From an uncultured Acetobacteraceae bacterium (lineage in GTDB: Bacteria > Pseudomonadota > Alphaproteobacteria > Acetobacterales > Acetobacteraceae), in assembly GCA_903839965.1 (NCBI GenBank), contig CAIMEK010000696.1, positions 1 through 7,082 on the forward strand: a stretch of DNA of 7,082 bases, in the 5' to 3' direction. Position numbers and translations under genes: made by a program. The notes beneath the pieces were generated by a model. It did no database searches and was not told where the DNA came from. It was given only the letters and a program-made list of their open reading frames with translations. Within the stretch, counting starts at the first letter, position 1. The number at the start of each line of letters is the position of its first letter. Below, piece by piece: positions 1 through 5,310 of this stretch.

Positions 1-1
1 C

Positions 2-262
2 GACGTTCCTGTGGCGGACAAAATTTCTCTCGCGCAGCTCGTTTCAGTCCGCACCGGACTGTCGCAGGCCGATGCGGAGAAGCGAGTCAACGAGGTGATA
101 GCGCAGGAAAAGGCCGTAGAGGTGATTGCGCGCCAGGCGGCGGACGCGGCTCGCAAGGCAGGGGCCTATCTTTCGATCTTCACAGCCTTGTCGATGCTGG
201 TCGGTGCGTTTATCGCCTGCGTGGGAGCGGCCCTGGGCGGCCAACAACGGGACAAGTACTGA
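2..262 (+). CDS. C-terminal part of a membrane-anchored protein (PhnA-like/alphaproteobacterial type), 5'-truncated by window edge
   Basis: The frame is open from the first bases of the window, so this is probably the end of a longer gene. A GTG at 11 could also serve as a start (83 residues), but no ribosome binding site can be seen there. The visible part begins with a short helical segment containing RTGLSQADAEKRV. A charged, Ala-rich helix (EKAVEVIARQAADAARKAG) follows, then one hydrophobic span (about residues 53-75 counted from the GTG) and a GGQQRDKY end. I recall this order (TGLSQ-AEKRV helix, AA-ARKA linker, one membrane span, ALGG-RD end) from the C-termini of alphaproteobacterial membrane proteins often labelled PhnA-like. 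That label says nothing firm about function. The helix probably lies at the cytoplasmic face. The family match is from memory; the membrane span and the stop are seen directly. Confidence 0.6.
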   Translation, partial: DVPVADKISLAQLVSVRTGLSQADAEKRVNEVIAQEKAVEVIARQAADAARKAGAYLSIFTALSMLVGAFIACVGAALGGQQRDKY

Positions 263-375
263 ATGAGTGAGGCGGGGCCTCGTAATGGCTTAGGATGGCC
301 GCCTGGGCCGGCAATACCGGGAACAACGGGACGAATTCTTTTTTGTCTCCTATGACCCCCCCATTATCTTGGAAC

Positions 376-1000
376 AAGGGTTGCCATGGCGAAAAATAAT
401 ATCCCGCGTCACGTCGGTTTCATTCCGGATGGAAATCGGCGCTGGGCCGTGGATCATGGTCTGCCCAAAGAAGCCGGATATGCTCACGGTATCAACCCGG
501 GGCTGTTGTTGTACGAGAAATGTAAAGAATGCGGGATCAACGAAATTTCCATCTACTGCTTTACCCAGGACAACACCAGGCGGCCTTCCAATCAGAAACG
601 GGCATTCAGCGAGGCCTGTGTTGCATTTGCTTTCGAGATTGCACGTCGCGGGACGGCGCTGCTTGTTGTCGGCGATGAGACATCGGCGCAATTCCCCGAT
701 GTGTTGCGGGAATTCCGGCAGCGTCAAGGTGTTGGAATGAAGGTAAATCTACTTGTCAACTATGGCTGGGAATGGGATCTCGCTGGTCTTAAAAACGGTG
801 GCCTGCGTTCCGATGAAGTTTCGCGTCTGGATTTGATTGTTCGCTGGGGAGGAGGACGCCGATTGAGTGGTTTTCTCCCGGTGCAATCGGTTTATGCGGA
901 TTTCTATGTCAGGGATGAATATTGGCCAGATTTTGATCCGCGACATTTTGACCGGGCACTCGCCTGGTTCAAAGACCAAGACCAAACACTTGGCGGGTAA
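376..1000 (+). CDS. Short, divergent cis-prenyltransferase (undecaprenyl diphosphate synthase family); start ATG 386
   Basis: The coding region is 386-1000 (204 residues); AAGGG at 376-380 is a good ribosome binding site 5 nt upstream. Family members condense isopentenyl diphosphate onto an allylic diphosphate in cis, making the lipid carrier for peptidoglycan and other glycans at the membrane face. Visible motifs are HVGFIPDGNRRWA with the catalytic Asp15, FTQDNTRRP (57-67), VNLLVNYGWEWDL (120-132), DLIVRWGGGRRLSGF (149-163), YADFYV and WPDFDP, ending in LGG. Compared with E. coli UppS (about 250 residues), the helical insert between the NYG motif and the RxGG motif is nearly absent. Several substrate-site positions also differ by my alignment: Arg39 to Lys28, His43 to Tyr32, Ser71 to Thr60, Trp75 to Thr64, Glu198 to Gly157, Glu213 to Asp172. 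Asp26, Asn74, Arg77, Arg194, Arg200 and Ser202 are kept. It is probably an accessory paralogue rather than the housekeeping enzyme. It stands alone, with no lipid-carrier genes beside it. Confidence 0.88.
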
Positions 1001-1448
1001 TGAGAGGTAACCAACCACCTCTGTGCGTCGTTTTGATCTGGGCCTGGGACAGCGGGTTAAACTGCTGGCGGCGGGGCTCGGTACTGGACATCCGAGGGCT
1101 ACGCCTTGGACAATTCGTCTCCGTGAGAAACAGATGTATCTGTTTGTGAGGCGTATGGCATTCGTCGCGTAATCGGCAGGCGCTCGCGGGCGACGTCCGT
1201 GAGGTCACGCGGGTGCGTTCGCGGAAAGTGTGGCCCCGCATCTCGATCTGGCAAGGCAGCCGTGACCGTATCGCTGATCCCGGCACGCCTGCGAGCGAAC
1301 ACATGGGCCCCTGGGTGGTGCATGCCGGTCTACCCGCTGCGCGTCTGATCGTTGCTTTTTGGCTTTTGGACCGTGAACACGCCACAAGCGCGGCCGGGCG
1401 CCGCTGAAAGGGCTCCCAGATGCCTGAGACGCCAGAGCGAAGGCTCCG
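1001..1448. other. 448-nt intergenic stretch with no convincing gene
   Basis: All six frames were read. A plus-strand frame from GTG 1213 to 1407 (64 codons) and minus-strand frames of similar length exist, but none has a recognisable motif or a good ribosome binding site. A weak hairpin follows the prenyltransferase stop (AGAGGT 1003-1008 with ACCTCT 1017-1022) without a T-run. An 18-bp inverted repeat lies at 1128-1145 and is listed separately. The stretch probably carries the promoter of the downstream transporter gene, but I cannot point to convincing -35/-10 boxes. Confidence 0.5.
1128..1145. promoter_or_regulatory. 18-bp inverted repeat, candidate operator
   Basis: AAACAGAT and ATCTGTTT are perfect 8-nt complementary arms around a 2-nt centre (GT). 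The gap is too small for a full hairpin loop, so a dimeric DNA-binding protein is the likelier reader. It lies about 310 nt upstream of the transporter gene and 130 nt after the prenyltransferase stop. The arms are AT-rich within GC-rich sequence. No cognate regulator is present in the window; function is inferred only from symmetry. Confidence 0.3.
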
Positions 1449-3419
1449 TTGTTGATGTCGGACCTGTTGCCACCACCCTCCCGACCAGGCGTGCCGGTTA
1501 AGAGCAACGGCGTGTCAGGGCTGATGACGCTGATCAGCGCCGTGGTGATCGTCGCCTCACTTTCCATCGCGCGCGACGTGCTGATCCCGATCACGCTCGC
1601 GGTACTGTTGTCCTTCGTGCTCGCACCGCTGGTCAACCTGCTCCGGCGCTTTTGGCTGGGGCGGGTGCCCGCCGTCATGCTCGCTGTGCTGTTGGCGCTC
1701 GGTATCAGCCTGGGCGTTGGCGGCATGATCGGCGCGCAGGTCGCGGGCCTTGCCGGCGATATCCCGCGCTATACGAGCACTTTCCAGCAGAAGGTTCAGG
1801 CCGTTCAGGGGGTGACGATCGGTCGCCTGACTGCGCTGGTTGATCGGATGACCAAACAAATTGATCGCGGCAACCGTGCGCCCGCCGCCAGCGGCCTGGT
1901 GGATGGCAGCAGGGCCGGCGGCGCAACACCCGTTGAGGCCCCCGCCAAGCCGATGCCGGTGGAGGTCCATCAGCCCGACCCATCGCCCACCGAACTCGCC
2001 CAACGCATCCTCACGCCGATTCTGTCGCCCTTGGCCACCACCGGCATCGTTGTCGTGGTCGCCATCTTCATTCTGCTGCGGCAGGAGGATTTGCGCGACC
2101 GGTTGATTCGCCTGCTCGGCACCGGCGACCTGCATCGCACGATGACGGCGTTGGACGAAGCCGGGCACCGGCTCGGCCGCTTTTTCCTGACGCTGTTGGC
2201 CTTGAACACAGCGTTTGGCTGCATAATCGGTCTCGGCCTGTTCCTGATCGGCGTGCCGAGCCCGGTGCTGTGGGGCATCGTCGCAATCTTGATGCGCTTC
2301 GTGCCGTATATCGGCTCGCCGCTCTCCGCCGTGCTGCCGCTGGCGCTGGCCGCGGCGGTCGATCCGGGCTGGTCGATGGTGGCGTGGACCGCGACGCTGT
2401 TCGTGGTCGGCGAAGGACTGATGGCGCAGGTGGTCGAGCCGATGGCTTACGGCCACAGCACCGGGCTGTCGCCGCTGTCGGTCATAGTCGCGGCAATCTT
2501 CTGGGGCTGGCTGTGGGGGCCGGTCGGGTTGATCCTGTCGATGCCGCTGACGGTGTGCCTGATGATCCTGGGGCGGCATGTGGACCGGTTGACGTTCCTC
2601 GACGTGCTGCTCGGCGACCGCCCGGCGCTGATGCCGGCGGAAAGCTTCTACAACCGCATGCTGGCCGGCCATCTGGACGAGGTGCAGGACGACGCCGAGC
2701 AACTGTTGAAATCGTGTTCGCTGTCCGCCTACTACGATGACGTGGTGATCCCGGGGCTGCGCCTGGCCACGGTGGACATCGGCCGCAATGTGCTGACTGA
2801 GGCGCAGACCGCCCGGATAATCGGCGGCGTGGGCGAGTTGCTGGAGGAGTTGTCCGACCACGTCGACAGCGATCCGGTGCCAAAGCCCGCGAACGCGGGG
2901 CCGGCCGATCCGGCAGCGGCCCCGCCGGAACAACCGCAGCCGCAGACGGTCGGGGCGGTTGATCCGGGAGGCCTGCCGCCGGCTTGGCGGGAGCCCGCGG
3001 CGGTGCTGTGCGTGGCCGGGCGCGGCCCGCTCGATGAGTTGGCCTCGGCGATGCTGGCACAGTTGCTCGGCAAGCACGGGCTCGGCGCCCGCGTCGTGCC
3101 GCATGCCGCCATCGGCGCGCGGGCAGCCGTCGCCGCGCTCGATATGGCTGGCGTGCGGATGGTCTGCCTGACCTATGCCGGCATTGCCGGCACGTCCTCC
3201 CACCTGCGCTACACCGTGCGCCGGCTGCGGGTGCGCAACCCCACGGCGACCATTCTGGTCGGCCTGTGGCCCGCCGACGTGGCTGGCGACGACCGGCTGC
3301 GCGCGGCCGTTGCCGCCGACGCCTATTGCGCCTCGCTGCGCGACACGGTCGCAGCTTGCCTTACGCAGGCGTCCGGCCCGGCGGAAGCGGGTGCGATGGC
3401 CGCCGCAAACCGTCCATAG
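1449..3419 (+). CDS. AI-2E/PerM family transporter with a long cytoplasmic B12-binding-like C-terminal extension
   Basis: The start is either TTG 1449 or ATG 1455. GAAGG at 1439-1443 lies 5 nt from the TTG and 11 nt from the ATG; a TGA at 1425 closes the frame upstream. Residues below count from ATG 1455 (654 residues). The AI-2E exporter/permease family (PF01594) exports small molecules, or in some members ions, through the inner membrane; the substrate here is unknown. Visible parts are hydrophobic spans at about 21-39, 42-63 and 72-95, with ARDVLIPITLAVLLSFVLAP typical of the family N-terminus. A polar, Pro-rich loop covers about 100-190. Further spans lie at about 195-215, 245-268, 273-300, 305-325 and 340-375, including the family signature RFVPYIGSPLSAVLP. 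From about 390 the protein is soluble. A helical part (397-465) is followed by a Pro/Ala-rich linker and an alpha/beta part (515-605; VLCVAGRGPLDELA, VRMVCLTYAG, TILVGLWPADV) that resembles a cobalamin-binding Rossmann fold without its DxHxxG motif. Many family members are about 350 residues, so this is a long form. It appears monocistronic. Confidence 0.9.
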   Translation: MLMSDLLPPPSRPGVPVKSNGVSGLMTLISAVVIVASLSIARDVLIPITLAVLLSFVLAPLVNLLRRFWLGRVPAVMLAVLLALGISLGVGGMIGAQVAGLAGDIPRYTSTFQQKVQAVQGVTIGRLTALVDRMTKQIDRGNRAPAASGLVDGSRAGGATPVEAPAKPMPVEVHQPDPSPTELAQRILTPILSPLATTGIVVVVAIFILLRQEDLRDRLIRLLGTGDLHRTMTALDEAGHRLGRFFLTLLALNTAFGCIIGLGLFLIGVPSPVLWGIVAILMRFVPYIGSPLSAVLPLALAAAVDPGWSMVAWTATLFVVGEGLMAQVVEPMAYGHSTGLSPLSVIVAAIFWGWLWGPVGLILSMPLTVCLMILGRHVDRLTFLDVLLGDRPALMPAESFYNRMLAGHLDEVQDDAEQLLKSCSLSAYYDDVVIPGLRLATVDIGRNVLTEAQTARIIGGVGELLEELSDHVDSDPVPKPANAGPADPAAAPPEQPQPQTVGAVDPGGLPPAWREPAAVLCVAGRGPLDELASAMLAQLLGKHGLGARVVPHAAIGARAAVAALDMAGVRMVCLTYAGIAGTSSHLRYTVRRLRVRNPTATILVGLWPADVAGDDRLRAAVAADAYCASLRDTVAACLTQASGPAEAGAMAAANRP

Positions 3420-3500
3420 GCGCTTGCCTCGCGGCCGTGACCGGCAGCTGTGGGTCTTGCAACCAGCGCAGGTGGCTCCCCTTAGGCGCCGCGCGATGTG

Positions 3501-3708
3501 GCCCTTGGGGCAGCCGCGATTGGCGCAAGAATGGTAGGAGAACGTGCCGCCGCGACAATTCGCAGCGCCAGACCTGCCCGCCGAGGGCGGCGGTGCGGCA
3601 GGCCAGGATATCTTCGATGGCGCGGTGGTGCGACGCCAGCAGCGACGCGCCATGCGCGCCCACGTAGTCCGCCGCGAAGCGACGGAACACGTCGGCGATC
3701 TCGATCAT
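3501..3708 (-). pseudogene. IS91-type transposase remnant: zinc-binding N-terminal domain only, frameshifted
   Basis: Read on the minus strand from ATG 3708 (GGAGG at 3716-3720 is a strong ribosome binding site 5 nt upstream), the frame gives MIEIADVFRRFA, then HHRAIEDILACRTAALGG and VWRCE. CRTAALGG and the following cysteines are hallmarks of the zinc-binding N-terminal domain of IS91/IS801-type rolling-circle transposases. After GAA at 3561-3559 the reading frame must shift, best explained as loss of 2 nt, to continue as CRGGTFSYHSCANRGCPK (to about 3504). The last family cysteine (CPKC) is replaced by Gly. The HUH nuclease domain with its catalytic Tyr is absent; family members are several hundred residues long and only about 70 remain. 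No similarity is visible from there to the transporter stop at 3419. It is inactive by inspection. Confidence 0.8.
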
Positions 3709-3739
3709 GACCGCCTCCGGCAGAGAGCTCCGACACTGC

Positions 3740-3754
3740 CTGCTCAATGAGCAG
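3740..3754. repeat. Perfect hairpin CTGCTC-aat-GAGCAG next to the IS91 remnant
   Basis: Two 6-nt arms pair around a 3-nt loop. On the plus strand CTTTTG follows, giving a weak terminator look. It lies 32 nt upstream of the transposase start codon. IS91-type elements carry a hairpin near one terminus, so it could be a relic of the element end. It could equally be a simple attenuator or chance. Confidence 0.35.
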
Positions 3755-3772
3755 CTTTTGATGCATCACCCC

Positions 3773-3801
3773 ATTATAAATTCGTTACACACTGTTGCCA
3801 C
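3773..3801 (-). promoter_or_regulatory. Sigma-70-like promoter for the IS91 transposase remnant
   Basis: On the minus strand a perfect -10 box TATAAT (3778-3773) is preceded by exactly 17 nt and GTGGCA (3801-3796), which matches the TTGACA -35 box at four positions. Transcription would begin near 3765 and reach the ribosome binding site and ATG 3708 of the transposase remnant. The surrounding AT-rich patch contrasts with the GC-rich neighbourhood. It matches the consensus well; activity is inferred. Confidence 0.45.
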
Positions 3802-4016
3802 GGAAGCTGATGGACAATGACGCTTGCTGCGCTGGCCCACGCGTTGCGCGGGATGCCCGGGACGGCGACGATCATGGTCCGTACGCCGGATGGCGAGCTA
3901 CGCCCGGTCAGGCTTGTGACGGCTACCGGCACGGGCGGCAATAGTCGGGAGCGTGTGCAGCCTCCGAGAACGATGACGATGAGGCACACAGAGAGTTTCA
4001 ACGCAGAAAATTGCAA
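3774..4016 (-). CDS. Candidate small lipoprotein, antisense to the 3817-4020 frame
   Basis: The minus-strand frame begins at TTG 4016 and gives 80 residues. It opens like a type II signal peptide: MQFSALK, a hydrophobic core (LSVCLIVIVL) and a lipobox-like LGGC with the cysteine at residue 20. The mature part is short and has PPVPVAV early on and no family motif I recognise. Against it: the start is TTG, no Shine-Dalgarno sequence is visible, and the stop codon lies inside the IS91 promoter -10 box. The plus strand of the same stretch also holds a plausible small frame. If real, it would be anchored to a membrane on the periplasmic side. Confidence 0.3.
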   Translation of the reverse strand: MQFSALKLSVCLIVIVLGGCTRSRLLPPVPVAVTSLTGRSSPSGVRTMIVAVPGIPRNAWASAASVIVHQLPWQQCVTNL

Positions 4017-4020
4017 GTAG
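3817..4020 (+). CDS. Hypothetical small protein, 67 residues, antisense to a candidate lipoprotein frame
   Basis: ATG 3817 follows an in-frame TGA by two codons; GGAAG at 3802-3806 is a distant ribosome binding site. The first 38 residues read like a small folded domain: a helix (LAALAHALRGM), a strand (TATIMVRTP), a DGEL turn and a second strand (RPVRLVTAT). About three-quarters of third codon positions are G or C. After residue 40 the sequence turns polar and basic and looks less protein-like, so the tail may have been acquired by a frame change. I do not recognise the family. It cannot easily be real at the same time as the minus-strand lipoprotein candidate. Confidence 0.3.
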   Translation: MTLAALAHALRGMPGTATIMVRTPDGELRPVRLVTATGTGGNSRERVQPPRTMTMRHTESFNAENCK

Positions 4021-4047
4021 GTAGAATCCGAAGCTTGTCGCTAGTCA

Positions 4048-4069
4048 TTCTGTACCCACATGAACAGAA
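4048..4069. promoter_or_regulatory. Inverted repeat TTCTGT-N10-ACAGAA upstream of the first micro-gene
   Basis: Perfect 6-nt arms at 4048-4053 and 4064-4069 are separated by 10 nt, ending 33 nt before the start codon of the 26-residue membrane protein. The spacing suits a dimeric repressor. It resembles but does not match the LexA box, because CTGT and ACAG are 10 nt apart rather than 8. Function is inferred only from position and symmetry. Confidence 0.25.
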
Positions 4070-4102
4070 CGAAAATTCCCACCAGACGTTTTGGAGGAAG
4101 AT

Positions 4103-4183
4103 ATGGACCTTGTTCTTATTATTCTCGTACTCTTTCTGCTCTTTGGCGGGGGTGGCTATTGGGGATATAGACGGTGGCGATAA
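4103..4183 (+). CDS. Micro-protein: 26-residue single-span hydrophobic membrane protein
   Basis: GGAGGAAG (4093-4100) stands just before ATG 4103, the best ribosome binding site in the window, and the frame ends with TAA. The protein begins MDLVLIILVLFLLF, a continuous membrane span, followed by GGGGYWGYRRWR, a Gly hinge with an aromatic and basic tail that would sit in the cytoplasm. The LLLF-GGGG-Y pattern recalls small stress-related hydrophobic proteins such as the DUF3309 type, usually somewhat longer. No function is established. It is too short for most gene callers. A similar micro-gene starts 135 nt downstream on the same strand, suggesting a shared transcript. A longer overlapping frame (4011-4322) lacks a ribosome binding site and is probably a shadow. 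Confidence 0.7.
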   Translation: MDLVLIILVLFLLFGGGGYWGYRRWR

Positions 4184-4318
4184 CGCCGAGTTGTACTTTC
4201 TTAGCCTCCGTCGAACCAAGTCATCTGGACGGAAAGACGCTATCGACTTGGTAGCGTGCGGATACATAAGGCGTGCGGGCATACAGCTCGCATCGTCATG
4301 GAACCAGGGCAGGGTAAA

Positions 4319-4402
4319 ATGAACCTATTTACCATCATCGGCATCGTGGTCGTCGTACTTTTCGTTGCTGGGTATTTCGGCATCCATGGCTTTGTCTTTT
4401 GA
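4319..4402 (+). CDS. Micro-protein: 27-residue single-span hydrophobic membrane protein
   Basis: ATG 4319 is preceded by CAGGG (4310-4314) at 4 nt, and the frame stops with TGA. The protein begins MNLFTIIGIVVVVLFVAGYF, one strongly hydrophobic span, and ends GIHGFVF. The phase of the codons (GTG GTC GTC GTA CTT) gives a clean hydrophobic stretch, which is unlikely by chance right behind a ribosome binding site. It resembles short VVVVLF-GYFG type membrane peptides found near stress genes; I cannot name a family. It is likely co-transcribed with the 26-residue protein upstream and could act as a membrane-stress or regulatory micro-protein, which is inference. Confidence 0.6.
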   Translation: MNLFTIIGIVVVVLFVAGYFGIHGFVF

Positions 4403-4673
4403 TCTCATGGTCCCGTCAGAAGTCCAGTTCGCCTAATCGACGTCGGCGCCGAACGTACCCTCAACCGTGTCGAAATACGCCTTGTGGCCGTCAGTGGTGT
4501 TAACCGGCATTTGCTATATGCCCGACCTTTCCGGGCATTCGGTGCTGATCAATCCCGATTCATCTTAGCCGACCTGGTTTTCAGCGATCATTTTTGTGGA
4601 CCAGTGAAACCAAAAACGCGAGAATGCGATACCACCGCGATATCAAACTGGGCATCAGAGATAGATACAGCCA
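4403..4673. other. 271-nt spacer holding the IS1-like relic and a hairpin
   Basis: No complete gene is seen. It contains the transposase relic at 4433-4510 and, 7 nt beyond it, a perfect 7-bp stem (ATGCCCG 4518-4524 with CGGGCAT 4532-4538, 7-nt loop). There is no T-run after the hairpin, so a terminator is not supported. The remaining 130 nt are more AT-rich than the neighbours and probably include the promoter for the 80-residue protein. Confidence 0.4.
4433..4510 (-). pseudogene. Tiny transposase fragment resembling IS1-type DDE transposases
   Basis: On the minus strand 4510-4436 reads PVNTTDGHKAYFDTVEGTF then GADVD, followed by an in-frame TAG at 4435-4433. The string TTDGHKAY-x3-VE-x2-FGADVDYA is familiar from the catalytic core of DDE transposases commonly labelled IS1 family. 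There the Asp of TDG is catalytic and a Tyr codon follows GADVD; TAG here would be a one-base change of TAT. The next codons (GCG AAC TGG) still fit weakly, after which similarity is lost. Upstream, TAG CAA precedes the ATG, so nothing longer survives. It is a relic of about 25 codons from a protein of a few hundred residues. The family assignment is from memory of the motif. Confidence 0.55.
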
Positions 4674-4916
4674 ATGTTCAAGGTTGCCGCTATAGCCTTC
4701 ATGCCCATGGCTGCTGTCGTATTTGGCGTGATGGCAATAATCCTCGCCACGATTCCAGGCTTGAGGGATAACTTCGCATCTGCCGCGGAGTTGTATTATG
4801 GCGCCGCAGGGTTGAGCTTTGTCTTGGCCGCTCCGCTGGCGTGGTTAACGGCACGACGGATGCTTACCCGGCGCGAGAAGAAATTACTCGACGCGGGCGT
4901 TGGCAGCCGAAGTTGA
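4674..4916 (+). CDS. Hypothetical two-span inner-membrane protein, 80 residues
   Basis: ATG 4674 to TGA 4916. There are two clear hydrophobic spans, about residues 4-28 (AAIAFMPMAAVVFGVMAIIL) and 43-60 (AAGLSFVLAAPLAWLTA), joined by a short polar loop (GLRDNFASAAELYYG). The C-terminus is strongly basic (ARRMLTRREKKLLDAG). By the positive-inside rule both ends face the cytoplasm. The loop and the ARRMLTRRE segment look conserved in type with small alphaproteobacterial membrane proteins, but I cannot name a family or function. The ribosome binding site is weak (GAGAT about 11 nt upstream). An overlapping frame from 4484 is a shadow. It stands alone between two transposase relics. Confidence 0.65.
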   Translation: MFKVAAIAFMPMAAVVFGVMAIILATIPGLRDNFASAAELYYGAAGLSFVLAAPLAWLTARRMLTRREKKLLDAGVGSRS

Positions 4917-5072
4917 CCGACACAACAATCGGGATATATTGAGGTTGTCCCATGAACTCCTCTGAACAGACATTCCCCCGGTGATTATCCCATCTGAATG
5001 TCTGAAAGGCAGCGTAAGCGTCCTCTGAGGCGTTTTGCAACGCCGGAAGCGCGTATATGTCGCCCGCGGCCG

Positions 5073-5087
5073 GACCGATCGGTCGGT
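5073..5087. promoter_or_regulatory. Palindrome GACCGATCGGTC, candidate repressor operator
   Basis: GACCGATCGGTC (5073-5084) equals its own reverse complement over 12 bp. A second overlapping symmetry, ACCGA-tcgg-TCGGT, runs 5074-5087. GACCG/CGGTC half-sites recall operators of TetR-family repressors. No TetR gene is in the window, and the nearest plus-strand gene is OsmC 500 nt away. Confidence 0.3.
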
Positions 5088-5110
5088 GATTGCTGTCAGA
5101 CCGAGAATCC

Positions 5111-5126
5111 GTCCCTGTCAAGGGAC
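5111..5126. repeat. Hairpin GTCCCT-gtca-AGGGAC
   Basis: A perfect 6-bp stem with a 4-nt loop, followed by TTCTGT on the plus strand. It might end transcription from the 80-residue gene, 195 nt upstream, but the T-run is poor. It may instead be a leftover of the neighbouring IS5-type element. Only the structure is certain. Confidence 0.3.
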
Positions 5127-5190
5127 TTCTGTACGCAGTTCTCATGCCGACAGCCAGCGCGGCCAGTAACGGAGGTGCCTAACCCTGGAG

Positions 5191-5310
5191 CCACCGCCGA
5201 GGCAGCACGACGAAGCCCTTTGCGTCGTCGCCACGCTTGACGATTTCCATTCGCAGCACAGGAACTTTGGCGACAGCCGCATCGACCCGTCAGGCGTTGT
5301 AACCGCAACC
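5191..5310 (-). pseudogene. IS5-type transposase C-terminal remnant
   Basis: On the minus strand 5310-5191 reads GYNA, stop TGA (5292-5290), then RVDAAVAKVPVLR, MEIVKRGDDAKGFVVLPRRW, then LQG and TAG. EIVKR-x4-KGF-VLPRRW is the well-known C-terminal region of IS5-family (IS427-like) transposases. In intact copies VVERTFAWLGR, with the catalytic Glu, comes right after RRW; here that part is lost. The GY-A-x4-VDAAVA upstream also fits the family and carries an internal stop. About 40 codons of roughly 270 remain. It cannot encode an active enzyme. Confidence 0.75.

Noticed and set aside
300..346. Possible rho-independent terminator before the T6 run at 340-345
   Set aside because: Only a 4-bp CCGG/CCGG stem could be drawn and it lies about 20 nt from the T-run, so it is not a convincing terminator.
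1557..3653. Very long minus-strand open frame (698 codons) opposite the transporter
   Set aside because: It is a shadow created by GC-rich codons of the transporter gene. Its translation is rich in Arg, Gln, His and Ala with no domain; only its first part overlaps the IS91 relic.
4022..4027. TAGAAT as a -10 box for the micro-genes
   Set aside because: No acceptable -35 hexamer lies 16-18 nt upstream.
4050..4067. LexA (SOS) box
   Set aside because: CTGT and ACAG are separated by 10 nt rather than the 8 required, and the centre is not AT-rich.
4011..4322. 103-codon plus-strand frame covering the first micro-gene
   Set aside because: It has no ribosome binding site and an unremarkable sequence, while the 26-residue frame inside it has a strong Shine-Dalgarno sequence and a clean membrane span.
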